Position numbers and translations under genes: made by a program | In this document: one piece after another, positions 1 to 6,024 of the stretch | Numbering within the stretch: position 1 is the stretch's first letter | How the letters are laid out: every line of letters starts with the position of its first letter | The notes under the pieces: generated by a model | Database searches by the model: none | What the model saw: only the letters and a program-made list of their open reading frames with translations | Told to the model about the DNA's origin: nothing | NCBI GenBank assembly: GCA_025357975.1 | Contig: JANYKY010000475.1 | Span: forward strand, 1 to 6,024 | Source: Gemmatimonadaceae bacterium | GTDB taxonomy: Bacteria; Gemmatimonadota; Gemmatimonadetes; Gemmatimonadales; Gemmatimonadaceae | Direction: 5' to 3' | Length of the DNA: 6,024 bases

Positions 1-528
1 CGTTGCGGCGACACCGACGACGCCGGGAGCCAGTGTTGCAAGAGCATTGAGGTCCCCGGCATCGATTGGAAGGCGATCAATGAGGCCGGGAGGCAGGCCG
101 CGCTCCGTCGATCCGGCTTCGGGACGATCGTTGGTTCTGCCTCGGTTTGGATTCGCACGCACCTGCACGCTTTGGAGCACGGTCGCGTTCCGGCCCATGA
201 CGACATCGTGAACGAGACGATCTTCGTCGTTGTTGCGGATGACGCTAAACCGTTGCGGCGCGAAACCGATCGCGATCACCTGCGCCTGATACGTTCCACC
301 GCCGTCCGGAAACAGGATAGAATAACGGCCGTCGGCGTCGGTTGTCTTCGTACGCGCGATCTGCGTTTCGGTCGAGGTGACCTCGACATGCGCGCCGGCT
401 ACCGGCTTCCCGTCGGGCGAGGTGACTCGCCCCATAATAATGTCTGTCGTCGATCCGACCTGTGCGGCCGCGACTGCGGGGAGGAAGAAAATAGATGCGG
501 CGAGCGCACACATTGAAAAGAACTTCAT
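1..528 (-). CDS. Carboxypeptidase-regulatory-like / TonB-dependent receptor-type outer-membrane protein, N-terminal part (3' end beyond window)
   Basis: The frame is open from ATG 528-526 to the left edge, giving 176 residues with no stop, so the C-terminus lies outside. The start MKFFSMCALAASIFFLP is a Sec signal peptide, with likely cleavage near AVAAA/Q at residues 22-23. Residues about 30-115 read as a carboxypeptidase-regulatory-like beta-sandwich: GRVTSPDGKPVAGAHVEV, then TTDADGRYSI and YQAQVIAIGFAPQ. Residues about 118-176 (LQSVQVRAN, then LPIDAGDLNALATLAPGVVG) resemble the start of a TonB-receptor plug. Known family role: such proteins are outer-membrane beta-barrels that import substrates, or barrel-like relatives. 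The barrel itself is not visible, so the receptor call is an inference and the substrate is unknown. No clear Shine-Dalgarno sequence precedes the ATG. A second in-frame ATG at 513-511 would cut into the signal peptide and is less likely. It is divergent from the ligase gene at 657. Confidence 0.8.
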   Translation of the reverse strand, partial: MKFFSMCALAASIFFLPAVAAAQVGSTTDIIMGRVTSPDGKPVAGAHVEVTSTETQIARTKTTDADGRYSILFPDGGGTYQAQVIAIGFAPQRFSVIRNNDEDRLVHDVVMGRNATVLQSVQVRANPNRGRTNDRPEAGSTERGLPPGLIDRLPIDAGDLNALATLAPGVVGVAAT

Positions 529-537
529 TGTTTGATT

Positions 538-566
538 GGGGCTTTTCGTTAACGCCCCTTAGGGCG
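538..566 (-). promoter_or_regulatory. Two mutually exclusive short hairpins upstream of the receptor start
   Basis: Read on the minus strand, CGCCC (566-562) can pair with GGGCG (557-553) around a 4-base loop. The overlapping GGGGC (558-554) can instead pair with GCCCC (542-538) around an 11-base loop. The middle segment cannot do both. The second hairpin ends nine bases before the ATG at 528, and the stop codon of the possible leader ORF (551-549) lies in its loop. This is visible in the sequence. A regulatory role such as attenuation or control of ribosome access is an inference. The stems are only five base pairs and there is no U-tract, so it is not a standard intrinsic terminator. No convincing -35/-10 pair was found anywhere in 529-656 on either strand. 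Confidence 0.25.
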
Positions 567-653
567 GATATCTCTCATACGTGCGAAAGGGGGCGCCTGT
601 TGACCTTTGCTCGATGCAAAGCAAGCGAGGGCAAACGCAATTAGTTTTTTCAT
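549..653 (-). CDS. Possible 34-codon leader ORF with signal-like N-terminus (doubtful)
   Basis: ATG 653-651 to TAA 551-549 on the minus strand encodes a 34-residue peptide beginning MKKLIAFALACFASSKGQ and ending in a basic tail (RDIRPKGR). The start has the charged-then-hydrophobic layout of a short signal sequence. The Cys at residue 11 is not preceded by a proper lipobox (ALAC). The ORF fills almost all of the divergent gap and stops 20 bases before the receptor start at 528. It has no recognisable ribosome-binding site or known homologue, and its own promoter would have to lie inside the ligase gene. It could be a leader peptide, a remnant of an exported protein, or chance. The longer upstream extension of the same frame, to 740, overlaps the ligase gene and is not credible. 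Confidence 0.2.
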   Translation of the reverse strand: MKKLIAFALACFASSKGQQAPPFARMRDIRPKGR

Positions 654-656
654 CCG

Positions 657-2066
657 ATGACAGAAGCTGCGACGCCGCTCAAGCCCACTTTTTTCAATCG
701 CGTGGCCCTCCCGCTTTTTTCGTGGGGCCTGCCCTTTCACAGCCTGCTCGTAGCGCTTCTATTCGGCGGGCTTGGCATGGCGATGACTACCGTGCGCGCA
801 CTTGCCGCGTGGAAAGAAGCTGCCGTCATCGCGCTCATACTGATTGTCATTTTGCGTGCCGTTTCGGGACGCGGACCGCGAGTCAGCGTGTCGTGGATCG
901 ACCTCGCGGTCGCGTCGCTTATCGCCATTGCGCTCGCTTTTCTATTTGCGGGCAAAGCACTGTTCCGCATCGAGTTACCACCCGGCACCGAAGTGTATGG
1001 GATGCGTGATATCGCATTCTTTCTGCTGCTTTATTTCGTTGGTCGCGCATCCCCCGAGATTGTCGATGATCCGCAGACGCTTCGGCGACTCTACATCATT
1101 CTTCTTCTCACGTGTGCGATAGCAATCGTCGAGCGGATTTTCGTCACGCCCGACATGCTCGTCCTCCTGGGAGTCGCATCGTATTTCCAGGACTTCCTGA
1201 ACGTGTCGGCATTTACCGCCGGAAATGAATTCGGACTGCCTACGAATTACTGGACGCACATCGGTAACATAGAAGTGCAGCGGGCCGGCTCGGTTTACCT
1301 CTCGAGCCAGGGGTTCGCCATGCCATTCCTGATTCTGCTTCCAATCGCAACGGTGTGGGTGTTCGGGCGAGCTCGCCGTATCAGCCTGTCGATGAAAATC
1401 GAATACGCGATCATCTGGATCGGGCTTCTGCTCAGCATTACCCGAATGACGATTTTTGTCTGCCTGATCCAGCTCGTGCTCGTGGTCATCATGCTGCGGA
1501 AACCGGAGTGGGCCGTCGCTGGATTCATTGGCGCGGGCGTGGCCATCGTCATCGCGATGTTCGTGGTTCCGGGGTTGGCGGGGTTCATCTTCGACACGCT
1601 GACGTGGCAAACCGGGAGCAGCGCTTCTCATTCCAAAGACTTCCTGAAAGGCTTCACTGCATTTTTCGATCACCCCCTGGGCTCCGGCCTCGGCACCACG
1701 GATCAGTCAGCAACGAGATTCGGGCTCGAGCCGCTCACTGCGGACAACGGTTATTTCAAATACGCTGTTGAGCTCGGGATAGAAGGCCTCATCGCGCATC
1801 TCGCGATTTACATCGGCATTCTATTTACGTCGCTGAAGGTCGCGCGCTCAGCCACGACTCTGAACCGGCGGCTGATGGGTCTGGTGGTGTTGTTCACGAC
1901 TATCGGCATCATGATCAACGCATGGACTGGTGTGGTCTTCAACGCGCTCGTCGTATCGTACTTCTATTTCTGGTTCGCCGGTGCAGTCGTGACAATTGCG
2001 CAACTCGAGGCAGCGCCCGTAAAAGTGCGCCAACCAGCGCCGCAGCTAGAGTTGTCACCCGCGTGA
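657..2066 (+). CDS. O-antigen ligase / polymerase-like membrane protein (WaaL/Wzy family)
   Basis: This 469-residue protein has about 11-12 hydrophobic segments, roughly at 20-42, 54-70, 78-99, 116-129, 144-160, 217-237, 249-279, 287-311, 371-393, 405-423 and 427-448. Before the last membrane segments lies a large polar region (about 312-370) carrying the family signature HPLGSGLGT (339-347) and then DNGYFKYAVELGIEGLIAH (363-381). An Arg in LSITRMTIF (263) sits where ligases usually have a conserved Arg. Members of this inner-membrane family transfer or polymerise undecaprenyl-linked glycans. Ligase and polymerase cannot be told apart from sequence alone. The ATG at 657 is the first possible start, because an in-frame TAG lies at 642-644, but no clear ribosome-binding site precedes it. 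Its stop overlaps the GTG of the methyltransferase, so the two are probably translated together. Confidence 0.85.
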   Translation: MTEAATPLKPTFFNRVALPLFSWGLPFHSLLVALLFGGLGMAMTTVRALAAWKEAAVIALILIVILRAVSGRGPRVSVSWIDLAVASLIAIALAFLFAGKALFRIELPPGTEVYGMRDIAFFLLLYFVGRASPEIVDDPQTLRRLYIILLLTCAIAIVERIFVTPDMLVLLGVASYFQDFLNVSAFTAGNEFGLPTNYWTHIGNIEVQRAGSVYLSSQGFAMPFLILLPIATVWVFGRARRISLSMKIEYAIIWIGLLLSITRMTIFVCLIQLVLVVIMLRKPEWAVAGFIGAGVAIVIAMFVVPGLAGFIFDTLTWQTGSSASHSKDFLKGFTAFFDHPLGSGLGTTDQSATRFGLEPLTADNGYFKYAVELGIEGLIAHLAIYIGILFTSLKVARSATTLNRRLMGLVVLFTTIGIMINAWTGVVFNALVVSYFYFWFAGAVVTIAQLEAAPVKVRQPAPQLELSPA

Positions 2067-2767
2067 CCTTCGCTCCGCGCCCGCCTGCCGCAGACGTCGG
2101 AAACTCGCTCCTCAAGTCCCTTGCTGACAACAGCAGCGGGACTTCGCTGGCGACGCGGTTGAGAAGGAAGCGTTTCTCGCTCTTCCTGTCACTGCTGGCA
2201 ACCGTGAAAGGTCATGTCGATGTACTGGACATCGGGGGAACCCAGGCGTTCTGGACGCTGATGACAGGCGATGATCCGGGCGACGTGACGGTGACACTGC
2301 TGAACATCGAGCATCAGGAAGTCGCGTCCGACCAGTTCGTCAGCGCGGTGGGTGACGCTCGCAACATGCCGAGGTTTGGCACGAAGTCATTCGACATAGT
2401 TTTTTCGAACTCGGTGATCGAACACGTCGGGACCTACAGTGACCAGCGTCGCATGGCGAACGAAGTCATGCGTGTTGGAAAGCGCTACTTCATCCAGACA
2501 CCGAATAAGCGATTCCCTCTCGAGCCGCATTTTCTGTTTCCATGGTTTCAGTATTTGCCCGCAGAGGTTCGAGCGCAGATGGTGCACCGCTTCGATGTGG
2601 GTTGGTACAAGCGCATTCCTGATCTGGCGGCCGCACGCGCGGAGGTTGATTCGGTGCGACTGATGACGCGCCGGGAATTTGCCGCGCTTTTTCCGGGCTC
2701 TTCGATACATGTTGAGCGGATGGGCGGGCTTGCTAAGTCATTTATCGCCTATGGAGGGTGGGACTAG
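2063..2767 (+). CDS. Class I SAM-dependent methyltransferase, polysaccharide-cluster type
   Basis: The protein has 234 residues from a GTG start in the GTGA overlap with the preceding stop (2064-2066). Upstream in-frame starts would lie deep inside the ligase gene, so GTG 2063 fits best and implies translational coupling. The Rossmann-fold features are SAM-binding motif I VLDIGGT (54-60), an acidic residue after strand 2 in LLNIE (79-83), GDARNMP (97-103), and FDIVFSNSVIEHV (110-122). These match the Methyltransf_11 type. The segment TPNKRFPLEPHFLFP (146-160) and the following FQYLP are, from memory, typical of methyltransferases found in glycan clusters. Methylation of a sugar or lipid-linked glycan intermediate in the cytosol is inferred from the neighbouring ligase-like gene; the actual substrate cannot be read. 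No truncation is apparent. The stop lies 10 bases before the heptamer array. Confidence 0.85.
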   Translation: MTFAPRPPAADVGNSLLKSLADNSSGTSLATRLRRKRFSLFLSLLATVKGHVDVLDIGGTQAFWTLMTGDDPGDVTVTLLNIEHQEVASDQFVSAVGDARNMPRFGTKSFDIVFSNSVIEHVGTYSDQRRMANEVMRVGKRYFIQTPNKRFPLEPHFLFPWFQYLPAEVRAQMVHRFDVGWYKRIPDLAAARAEVDSVRLMTRREFAALFPGSSIHVERMGGLAKSFIAYGGWD

Positions 2768-2776
2768 ACCCGAGTT

Positions 2777-2902
2777 AAAAGCCACGGGCCACGGGCCACA
2801 AGCCAAAAGCCAAAAGCCAAAAGCCAAAAGCCAAAAGCCAAAAGCCAAAAGCCGAAAGCCGAAAGCCGAAAGCCGAAAGCCGAAAGCCGAAAGCCGAAAG
2901 CC
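2777..2902. repeat. Tandem heptanucleotide array, 18 units of NNNNGCC
   Basis: There are eighteen consecutive 7-bp units without any slip in phase: one AAAAGCC (2777-2783), two ACGGGCC (2784-2797), one ACAAGCC (2798-2804), seven AAAAGCC (2805-2853) and seven GAAAGCC (2854-2902). A degenerate GAACGCT follows at 2903-2909. All units end in GCC and differ only in the first four bases. The two blocks of seven identical copies suggest recent expansion from two founder units, probably by replication slippage. The array starts 10 bases after the methyltransferase stop. Because 7 is not a multiple of 3, some frames stay open and give low-complexity peptides (such as KPKAKSQ), which are not believable genes. 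Confidence 0.97.
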
Positions 2903-2977
2903 GAACGCTAACTCCGAACTTGCGTGCGGTCGCATCTTTCGCTGCGACGTGTGGCGTATGGCCGGTGGCCCGTGGCC
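2787..2977. repeat. Long-range inverted repeat spanning the convergent intergenic region
   Basis: GGCCACGGGCCAC at 2787-2799 is the perfect reverse complement of GTGGCCCGTGGCC at 2965-2977, a 13-bp stem that extends by three more pairs in RNA if one G-U pair is allowed. In addition, 11 bases at 2795-2805 (GCCACAAGCCA) can pair with any of three TGGCTTGTGGC copies at 3012-3022, 3019-3029 and 3026-3036. Transcripts entering from either gene could therefore fold into a long hairpin with several registers, looping out the A-rich units. A role in bidirectional transcription ending or 3'-end protection is inferred. The loop is over 160 bases and no U-tract follows, so it is not a classical intrinsic terminator. 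Confidence 0.7.
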
Positions 2978-3040
2978 TGTTCCCTGTGCCCGTGCCCGTG
3001 CCCGTGCTCTGTGGCTTGTGGCTTGTGGCTTGTGGCTGTC
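2960..3040. repeat. Degenerate heptamer/hexamer array in inverted orientation
   Basis: This stretch is the reverse complement of the left array's unit types. The units run GGCCGGT, GGCCCGT, GGCCTGT, TCCCTGT, then three 6-bp GCCCGT units (2988-3005), GCTCTGT, three GGCTTGT (3013-3033) and a partial GGCTGTC. GGCTTGT and GGCCCGT are exact complements of the left-side units ACAAGCC and ACGGGCC. The array ends one base before the complement of the HD-GYP stop codon at 3042-3044, so it abuts that gene's 3' end. The 2910-2959 stretch between the two arrays shows no gene and no clear repeat. Confidence 0.92.
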
Positions 3041-3041
3041 T

Positions 3042-4466
3042 CTAGGACGCCAACGCCACTTTCAGATGACGGGTTGCCTCGGTAAGCGCTTCGGTTGCAA
3101 GCGGGCACACCAGCTTGCCACTTCCCGACCTGATAATCCGAAGCGCCATGTCGCGGCTCATTCCCGCGCGATACGGCCGATTGGCGGTCAGCGCCTCGTA
3201 CATATCCGCAACGCACAGGATTCTCGACGGCACGTCGAGCTCTTCAGCTGGCACGCCCCAGGGGTAACCGGAGCCATCGAGTTTCTCGTGGTGCAATGAG
3301 GCTGTCCGTGCAAACCCGGAAAACGCCTCGACTCGGCTCAATATCTCCCATGTATAAAGCGGGTGACGCTCCATTTCTGCTCGCTCTTCTTGGGTGAGCG
3401 GGCCAGCCTTATCGAGTATATGCGTCGATACGCCCAACTTGCCAACGTCGTGCAGCAGCGCGGCTCTGTTGATGAGTCGCATGTCCTTTTTTTCGAAGCC
3501 GAGCTCGAAGGCAGTCGCTCTCGCGTACTTCGCCACGTTCGTCGAATGCTGGTACGTGAACGGCGACTTTGAATCGATGATCTCAGCGAACGCTTTACAC
3601 ACATCGTCGAGGCCTTTATCGTCGACGAAACGCGTATGCTGCTGCGGCTCAGCGGCGAGTGCGGCGGTTGTCGCGTCAGGTGACATCAATGCTTCCCACC
3701 AGTCCGTGTCTTCGCGCCAACTGCGCACCAGGCGGACGAGCTGCGGGTCAAACCACTGGCCGCTTCGCTCGCGTGTCATTCTCAGCGCAACCGCGAGTCC
3801 GCATTGTGTTACGAATGCGTCGAGCGTCTGCGAGAGAATAATGATTCTGGAGAATAGTGGGATCTCATGGTCTTGCTTGCCATCTGGAGATCCGGACCCG
3901 TCCCAGTGCTCGTCGATGCACCGGATCGCGTCTGCCGTCGCCGTGGAAAATCCCATCCGAAGTGCCATGCTCTCTCCGCGTTCCGCTCTCGACAGTGTCG
4001 GCGGGACGGGCCGGGCTCGCCCGCGGCGCCCGAGCAAGTGGGCGACGCGACTTGTGATCGCATCACGGCTGGCAGACCGGGCATTTTTTATGACGCTTTT
4101 TGTCCTGTGCTGAAGCGCTTCGATGTTGAGCCGCACCGCCTCTTCAGGCGAGACAGCGGCGACCACTTCGGCGAGCCGCGCGGTTCCCCCGGAGCCTGAG
4201 TCCTTGAGAAGAAGCGCACCGTACAGCGCGACTTTATCGAATGCCGAAAGGTCGAGCTCATTCGCGATGCGCATTCCGATGATGCATGTGCGTACCGTAT
4301 GACCTTCGCTCCGGCCTTCCGTGAGATCGAGCGCGCGCGACATCGCTGCCAGCACTTGGGACAGCGACACATTGGCCACTGGCGCCGCATATTGCAGCGG
4401 GGCCGAGTAGCGGCTGGGATGATTGGAAGCGGAGAGATCGGGAACGATGAGCAGCGACGGTGGCAT
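3042..4466 (-). CDS. Tandem HD-GYP protein, probable cyclic-di-GMP phosphodiesterase
   Basis: The protein has 474 residues from ATG 4466-4464. The second half (about 285-465) is a canonical HD-GYP domain: H307 in TYQHSTN, HDVGK (339-343), HHEKLDGSGYP (392-402) and ADMYEALTANRPYR (420-433). All the usual metal-binding and GYP residues are present. Known role: such domains hydrolyse cyclic di-GMP in the cytosol. The first half (about 33-220) is a related but degenerate copy: GHTVRT with H56, LLLKDSG (85-91) where HD is expected, and DEHWDGSGSP (185-194) in place of HHE..GYP. It is probably non-catalytic and could sense, dimerise or regulate. No membrane or receiver domain is seen. A longer frame from ATG 4604 overlaps the comM-like gene by 47 bases and adds 46 residues without family resemblance, so 4466 is preferred. 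Neither start has a clear ribosome-binding site. The gene lies 91 bp downstream of the comM-like gene on the same strand. Confidence 0.88.
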   Translation of the reverse strand: MPPSLLIVPDLSASNHPSRYSAPLQYAAPVANVSLSQVLAAMSRALDLTEGRSEGHTVRTCIIGMRIANELDLSAFDKVALYGALLLKDSGSGGTARLAEVVAAVSPEEAVRLNIEALQHRTKSVIKNARSASRDAITSRVAHLLGRRGRARPVPPTLSRAERGESMALRMGFSTATADAIRCIDEHWDGSGSPDGKQDHEIPLFSRIIILSQTLDAFVTQCGLAVALRMTRERSGQWFDPQLVRLVRSWREDTDWWEALMSPDATTAALAAEPQQHTRFVDDKGLDDVCKAFAEIIDSKSPFTYQHSTNVAKYARATAFELGFEKKDMRLINRAALLHDVGKLGVSTHILDKAGPLTQEERAEMERHPLYTWEILSRVEAFSGFARTASLHHEKLDGSGYPWGVPAEELDVPSRILCVADMYEALTANRPYRAGMSRDMALRIIRSGSGKLVCPLATEALTEATRHLKVALAS

Positions 4467-4557
4467 TCGTGACCGGTAACGATCGAAATCGCGCTCTCTG
4501 GCGCATAGTATTGACGCGTCAAAGGGTCGGCCGTTTCGGGTGTGCCAGGTTAAGCCA

Positions 4558-6024
4558 TCACGTACTCCTGGCGGCCGGCCGGTAGCGCAGCGCCTCCGAG
4601 ACATGGTGGTTGCTCACAACCGGAGAGGCATCTATGTCGGCGATGGTGCGGGCGACCTTGAGAACCCGGTGGTATCCTCTTGCCGACAGGGCGAGCGCGT
4701 GCGCTGCCTTTTGGAGAAGCGATCGCGCTTCTGGCTCGACATGAGCGTGCGAGTCAATCCACCGGCCCGGTGCATGGGCGTTGCAGCAAACACCTGGCAG
4801 TCTCGCAAAACGCTCTCGCTGGAGTACCCTTGATGACTCAACGCGGGCGCGAATGGCAGTACTGGACTCCTCGGACGCGTCCGCACTCAGATCTTTCAGC
4901 GCAACTGCACCGACCGGCACGTGCATGTCGATTCTGTCGGCCAGTGGACCTGACATCTTGTTCGAGTACCGTTCAATATCAGCAGGCGAGCAGGTACACG
5001 TTCCCGTTGGGTCACCTGCTCTTCCGCACGGGCAAGGATTGGTCGCGCCGACAAGTGTGAATCGTGCGGGAAATGGCACCGACATCGCCGCACGGGAGAT
5101 GACAACTCGCCCGTCTTCCATTGGTTGACGCAGTCCTTCGAGAACTGATCTCGGAAACTCGAGCATCTCGTCGAGAAAGAGCACGCCGTTGTGAGCGAGA
5201 CTGACCTCCCCCGGTCGCGGCGAGCTTCCACCACCGATTAGGCCCGCGCTCGAGATCGAGTGATGAGGTGCCCGGAACGGACGAGGTGCGCCCGACGCGA
5301 GCCAATCGTCGGTGAGAATCCCCGCAACCGAATGAATCGCAATCACTTCAAGCGATTCGGGCTCGCTCAACTCAGGTAAAATTCCGGAGAGTCGCCGGGC
5401 GAGCATTGTCTTTCCGGCGCCAGGAGGCCCAATCATCACGAGATTATGGCCCCCAGCTGCCGCGACCTCGAGCGCGCGCTTCGCGCTCGCCTGACCAACC
5501 ACGTCCGCGAAGTCGAGCGACTCGCGCCGCGAACAATTTCTTGGCGTGGTAGACCGAGCCGCAGAAAGTGAGTTCTCGCGGAGCTCTGTCGCGAGAGTCC
5601 GGAAATCAGGAGGAGACGACAGCCTCAACGAGCTGACCCGCTCTGCTTCGGCGACATTGACCTGCGGCAGGATGAGCTCGCGAATGGAAGGGCATGCGCC
5701 CGCCCGCCGCGCGATGGAGAGCGCGCCCCGAATTCCGCGCAATGATCCGTCGAGGCCAAGCTCGCCCACGAATAAACGCCCTTCAACCGTTTCGGGAGAG
5801 AGCTGGCCTGTGGCTACGAGAATCCCAATGGCAATCGGAAGATCGAAAGCGGTTCCTTCTTTGCGAATGTCAGCCGGGGCCAGATTCACGGTGATACGCC
5901 GAGGTGGCATAGTGAACCCCGAGTTCACGAGCGCCGCGCCAACGCGTTCCCTGCTCTCCTTTACAGCACCGAGTGGAAGTCCAACCATCGTCCACTGAGG
6001 CAACCCAGCGGCCGCGTCGACTTC
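4558..6024 (-). CDS. comM: ComM/YifB family Mg-chelatase-like AAA+ ATPase (5' end beyond window)
   Basis: The frame is open at the right edge and reads EVDAAAGLPQWTMVGLP, which matches the interior of the ComM N-terminus, so about 15-25 residues are missing. The visible 488 residues fit the family's usual ~500. Numbered from the edge: a Lon-S16-like N-terminal domain (RITVNLAPADIRKEGTAFD, then VGELGLDGSLRG); Walker A GPPGAGKT (199-206); Walker B GVLFLDE (280-286); the TNPCPCG segment (328-334) with cysteines 331, 333, 343 and 345, a possible metal site; LADRID (361-366) with the likely arginine finger; and the C-terminal LSARGYHRVLKVART segment (446-460) typical of Mg_chelatase_C. ComM is known as a hexameric helicase promoting branch migration during natural transformation. 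That job here is by homology. A TTG at 6003 would give an internal start and should not be annotated as the gene start. Confidence 0.93.
   Translation of the reverse strand, partial: EVDAAAGLPQWTMVGLPLGAVKESRERVGAALVNSGFTMPPRRITVNLAPADIRKEGTAFDLPIAIGILVATGQLSPETVEGRLFVGELGLDGSLRGIRGALSIARRAGACPSIRELILPQVNVAEAERVSSLRLSSPPDFRTLATELRENSLSAARSTTPRNCSRRESLDFADVVGQASAKRALEVAAAGGHNLVMIGPPGAGKTMLARRLSGILPELSEPESLEVIAIHSVAGILTDDWLASGAPRPFRAPHHSISSAGLIGGGSSPRPGEVSLAHNGVLFLDEMLEFPRSVLEGLRQPMEDGRVVISRAAMSVPFPARFTLVGATNPCPCGRAGDPTGTCTCSPADIERYSNKMSGPLADRIDMHVPVGAVALKDLSADASEESSTAIRARVESSRVLQRERFARLPGVCCNAHAPGRWIDSHAHVEPEARSLLQKAAHALALSARGYHRVLKVARTIADIDASPVVSNHHVSEALRYRPAARST

Noticed and set aside
245..511. 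Minus-strand ORF of 88 codons in the receptor region
   Set aside because: It is out of frame with the open reading frame 528-1, which encodes a clear signal peptide and carboxypeptidase-regulatory-like domain; this ORF is a shadow.
600..628. TTGACC at 600-605 as a -35 box for the ligase gene
   Set aside because: No acceptable -10 hexamer lies 16-18 bases downstream (the sequence there is like AAGCGA), so a promoter is not supported.
645..720. Three T6 runs (645-650, 689-694, 715-720) near the ligase start as possible phase-variation tracts
   Set aside because: Six-base runs are too short to suggest high-frequency slippage. One lies upstream of the start codon, and the reading frame is intact.
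975..1673. Minus-strand ORF of 232 codons antisense to the ligase gene
   Set aside because: It has a His/Asp/Glu/Arg-rich composition with no domain, fully antisense to a convincing membrane protein gene; a typical high-GC shadow ORF.
2738..2935. Minus-strand ORF with FGFRLSA/FGFWLLA repeats that looks like a membrane protein
   Set aside because: The hydrophobic repeats come from translating GGCTTTT/GGCTTTC heptamers. There is no start context or family match, and it overlaps the methyltransferase end.
2777..3040. CRISPR array
   Set aside because: The repeats are 6-7 bp with no spacers, and no cas genes are nearby; it is a short tandem repeat.
2679..3299. Plus-strand ORF of 206 codons with KPKAKSQ-type repeats
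   Set aside because: It overlaps the 3' end of the methyltransferase, crosses the heptamer array and then runs antisense into the HD-GYP gene. The repetitive peptide is simply the 7-bp array read in triplets.

Overview
The window comes from a high-GC, diderm (Gram-negative-type) bacterium. The evidence is a secreted TonB-receptor-type protein opening with a carboxypeptidase-regulatory-like domain, an O-antigen-ligase-type membrane protein, and a tandem HD-GYP protein whose first half carries an 'LLLKD' motif. From memory, this combination fits Gemmatimonadota or a related soil phylum. That placement is an inference; no rRNA or other marker gene is present.

Layout. (1) 1-528, minus strand: the N-terminal 176 residues of a signal-peptide-bearing carboxypeptidase-regulatory-like/TonB-receptor-type outer-membrane protein, cut by the left edge. 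(2) 529-656: a 128-bp divergent intergenic region. It holds a possible 34-codon leader ORF and two mutually exclusive short hairpins just before the receptor start. (3) 657-2767, plus strand: a two-gene unit with a 4-base stop/start overlap, an O-antigen ligase/polymerase-like membrane protein followed by a class I SAM-dependent methyltransferase. Together they suggest surface-polysaccharide assembly and decoration. (4) 2768-3041: the gap between two convergent stop codons, largely built from short repeats. On the left are 18 perfectly phased 7-bp units of NNNNGCC type (126 bp). On the right is a shorter, more degenerate array of the same units in inverted orientation. (5) 3042-4466, minus strand: a tandem HD-GYP protein with a degenerate first half and an intact second half, probably a cyclic-di-GMP phosphodiesterase. 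(6) 4558-6024, minus strand: a ComM/YifB-type AAA+ protein (Mg-chelatase-like helicase linked to natural transformation), missing only its extreme N-terminus, which lies beyond the right edge.

The comM-like gene and the HD-GYP gene run in the same direction 91 bp apart and may be co-transcribed. They converge on the polysaccharide pair at the repeat block. No tRNA, rRNA, CRISPR, transposase or prophage gene was seen. The core genes look ordinary. The most unusual parts are the inverted heptanucleotide repeat block and the arrangement upstream of the receptor gene.
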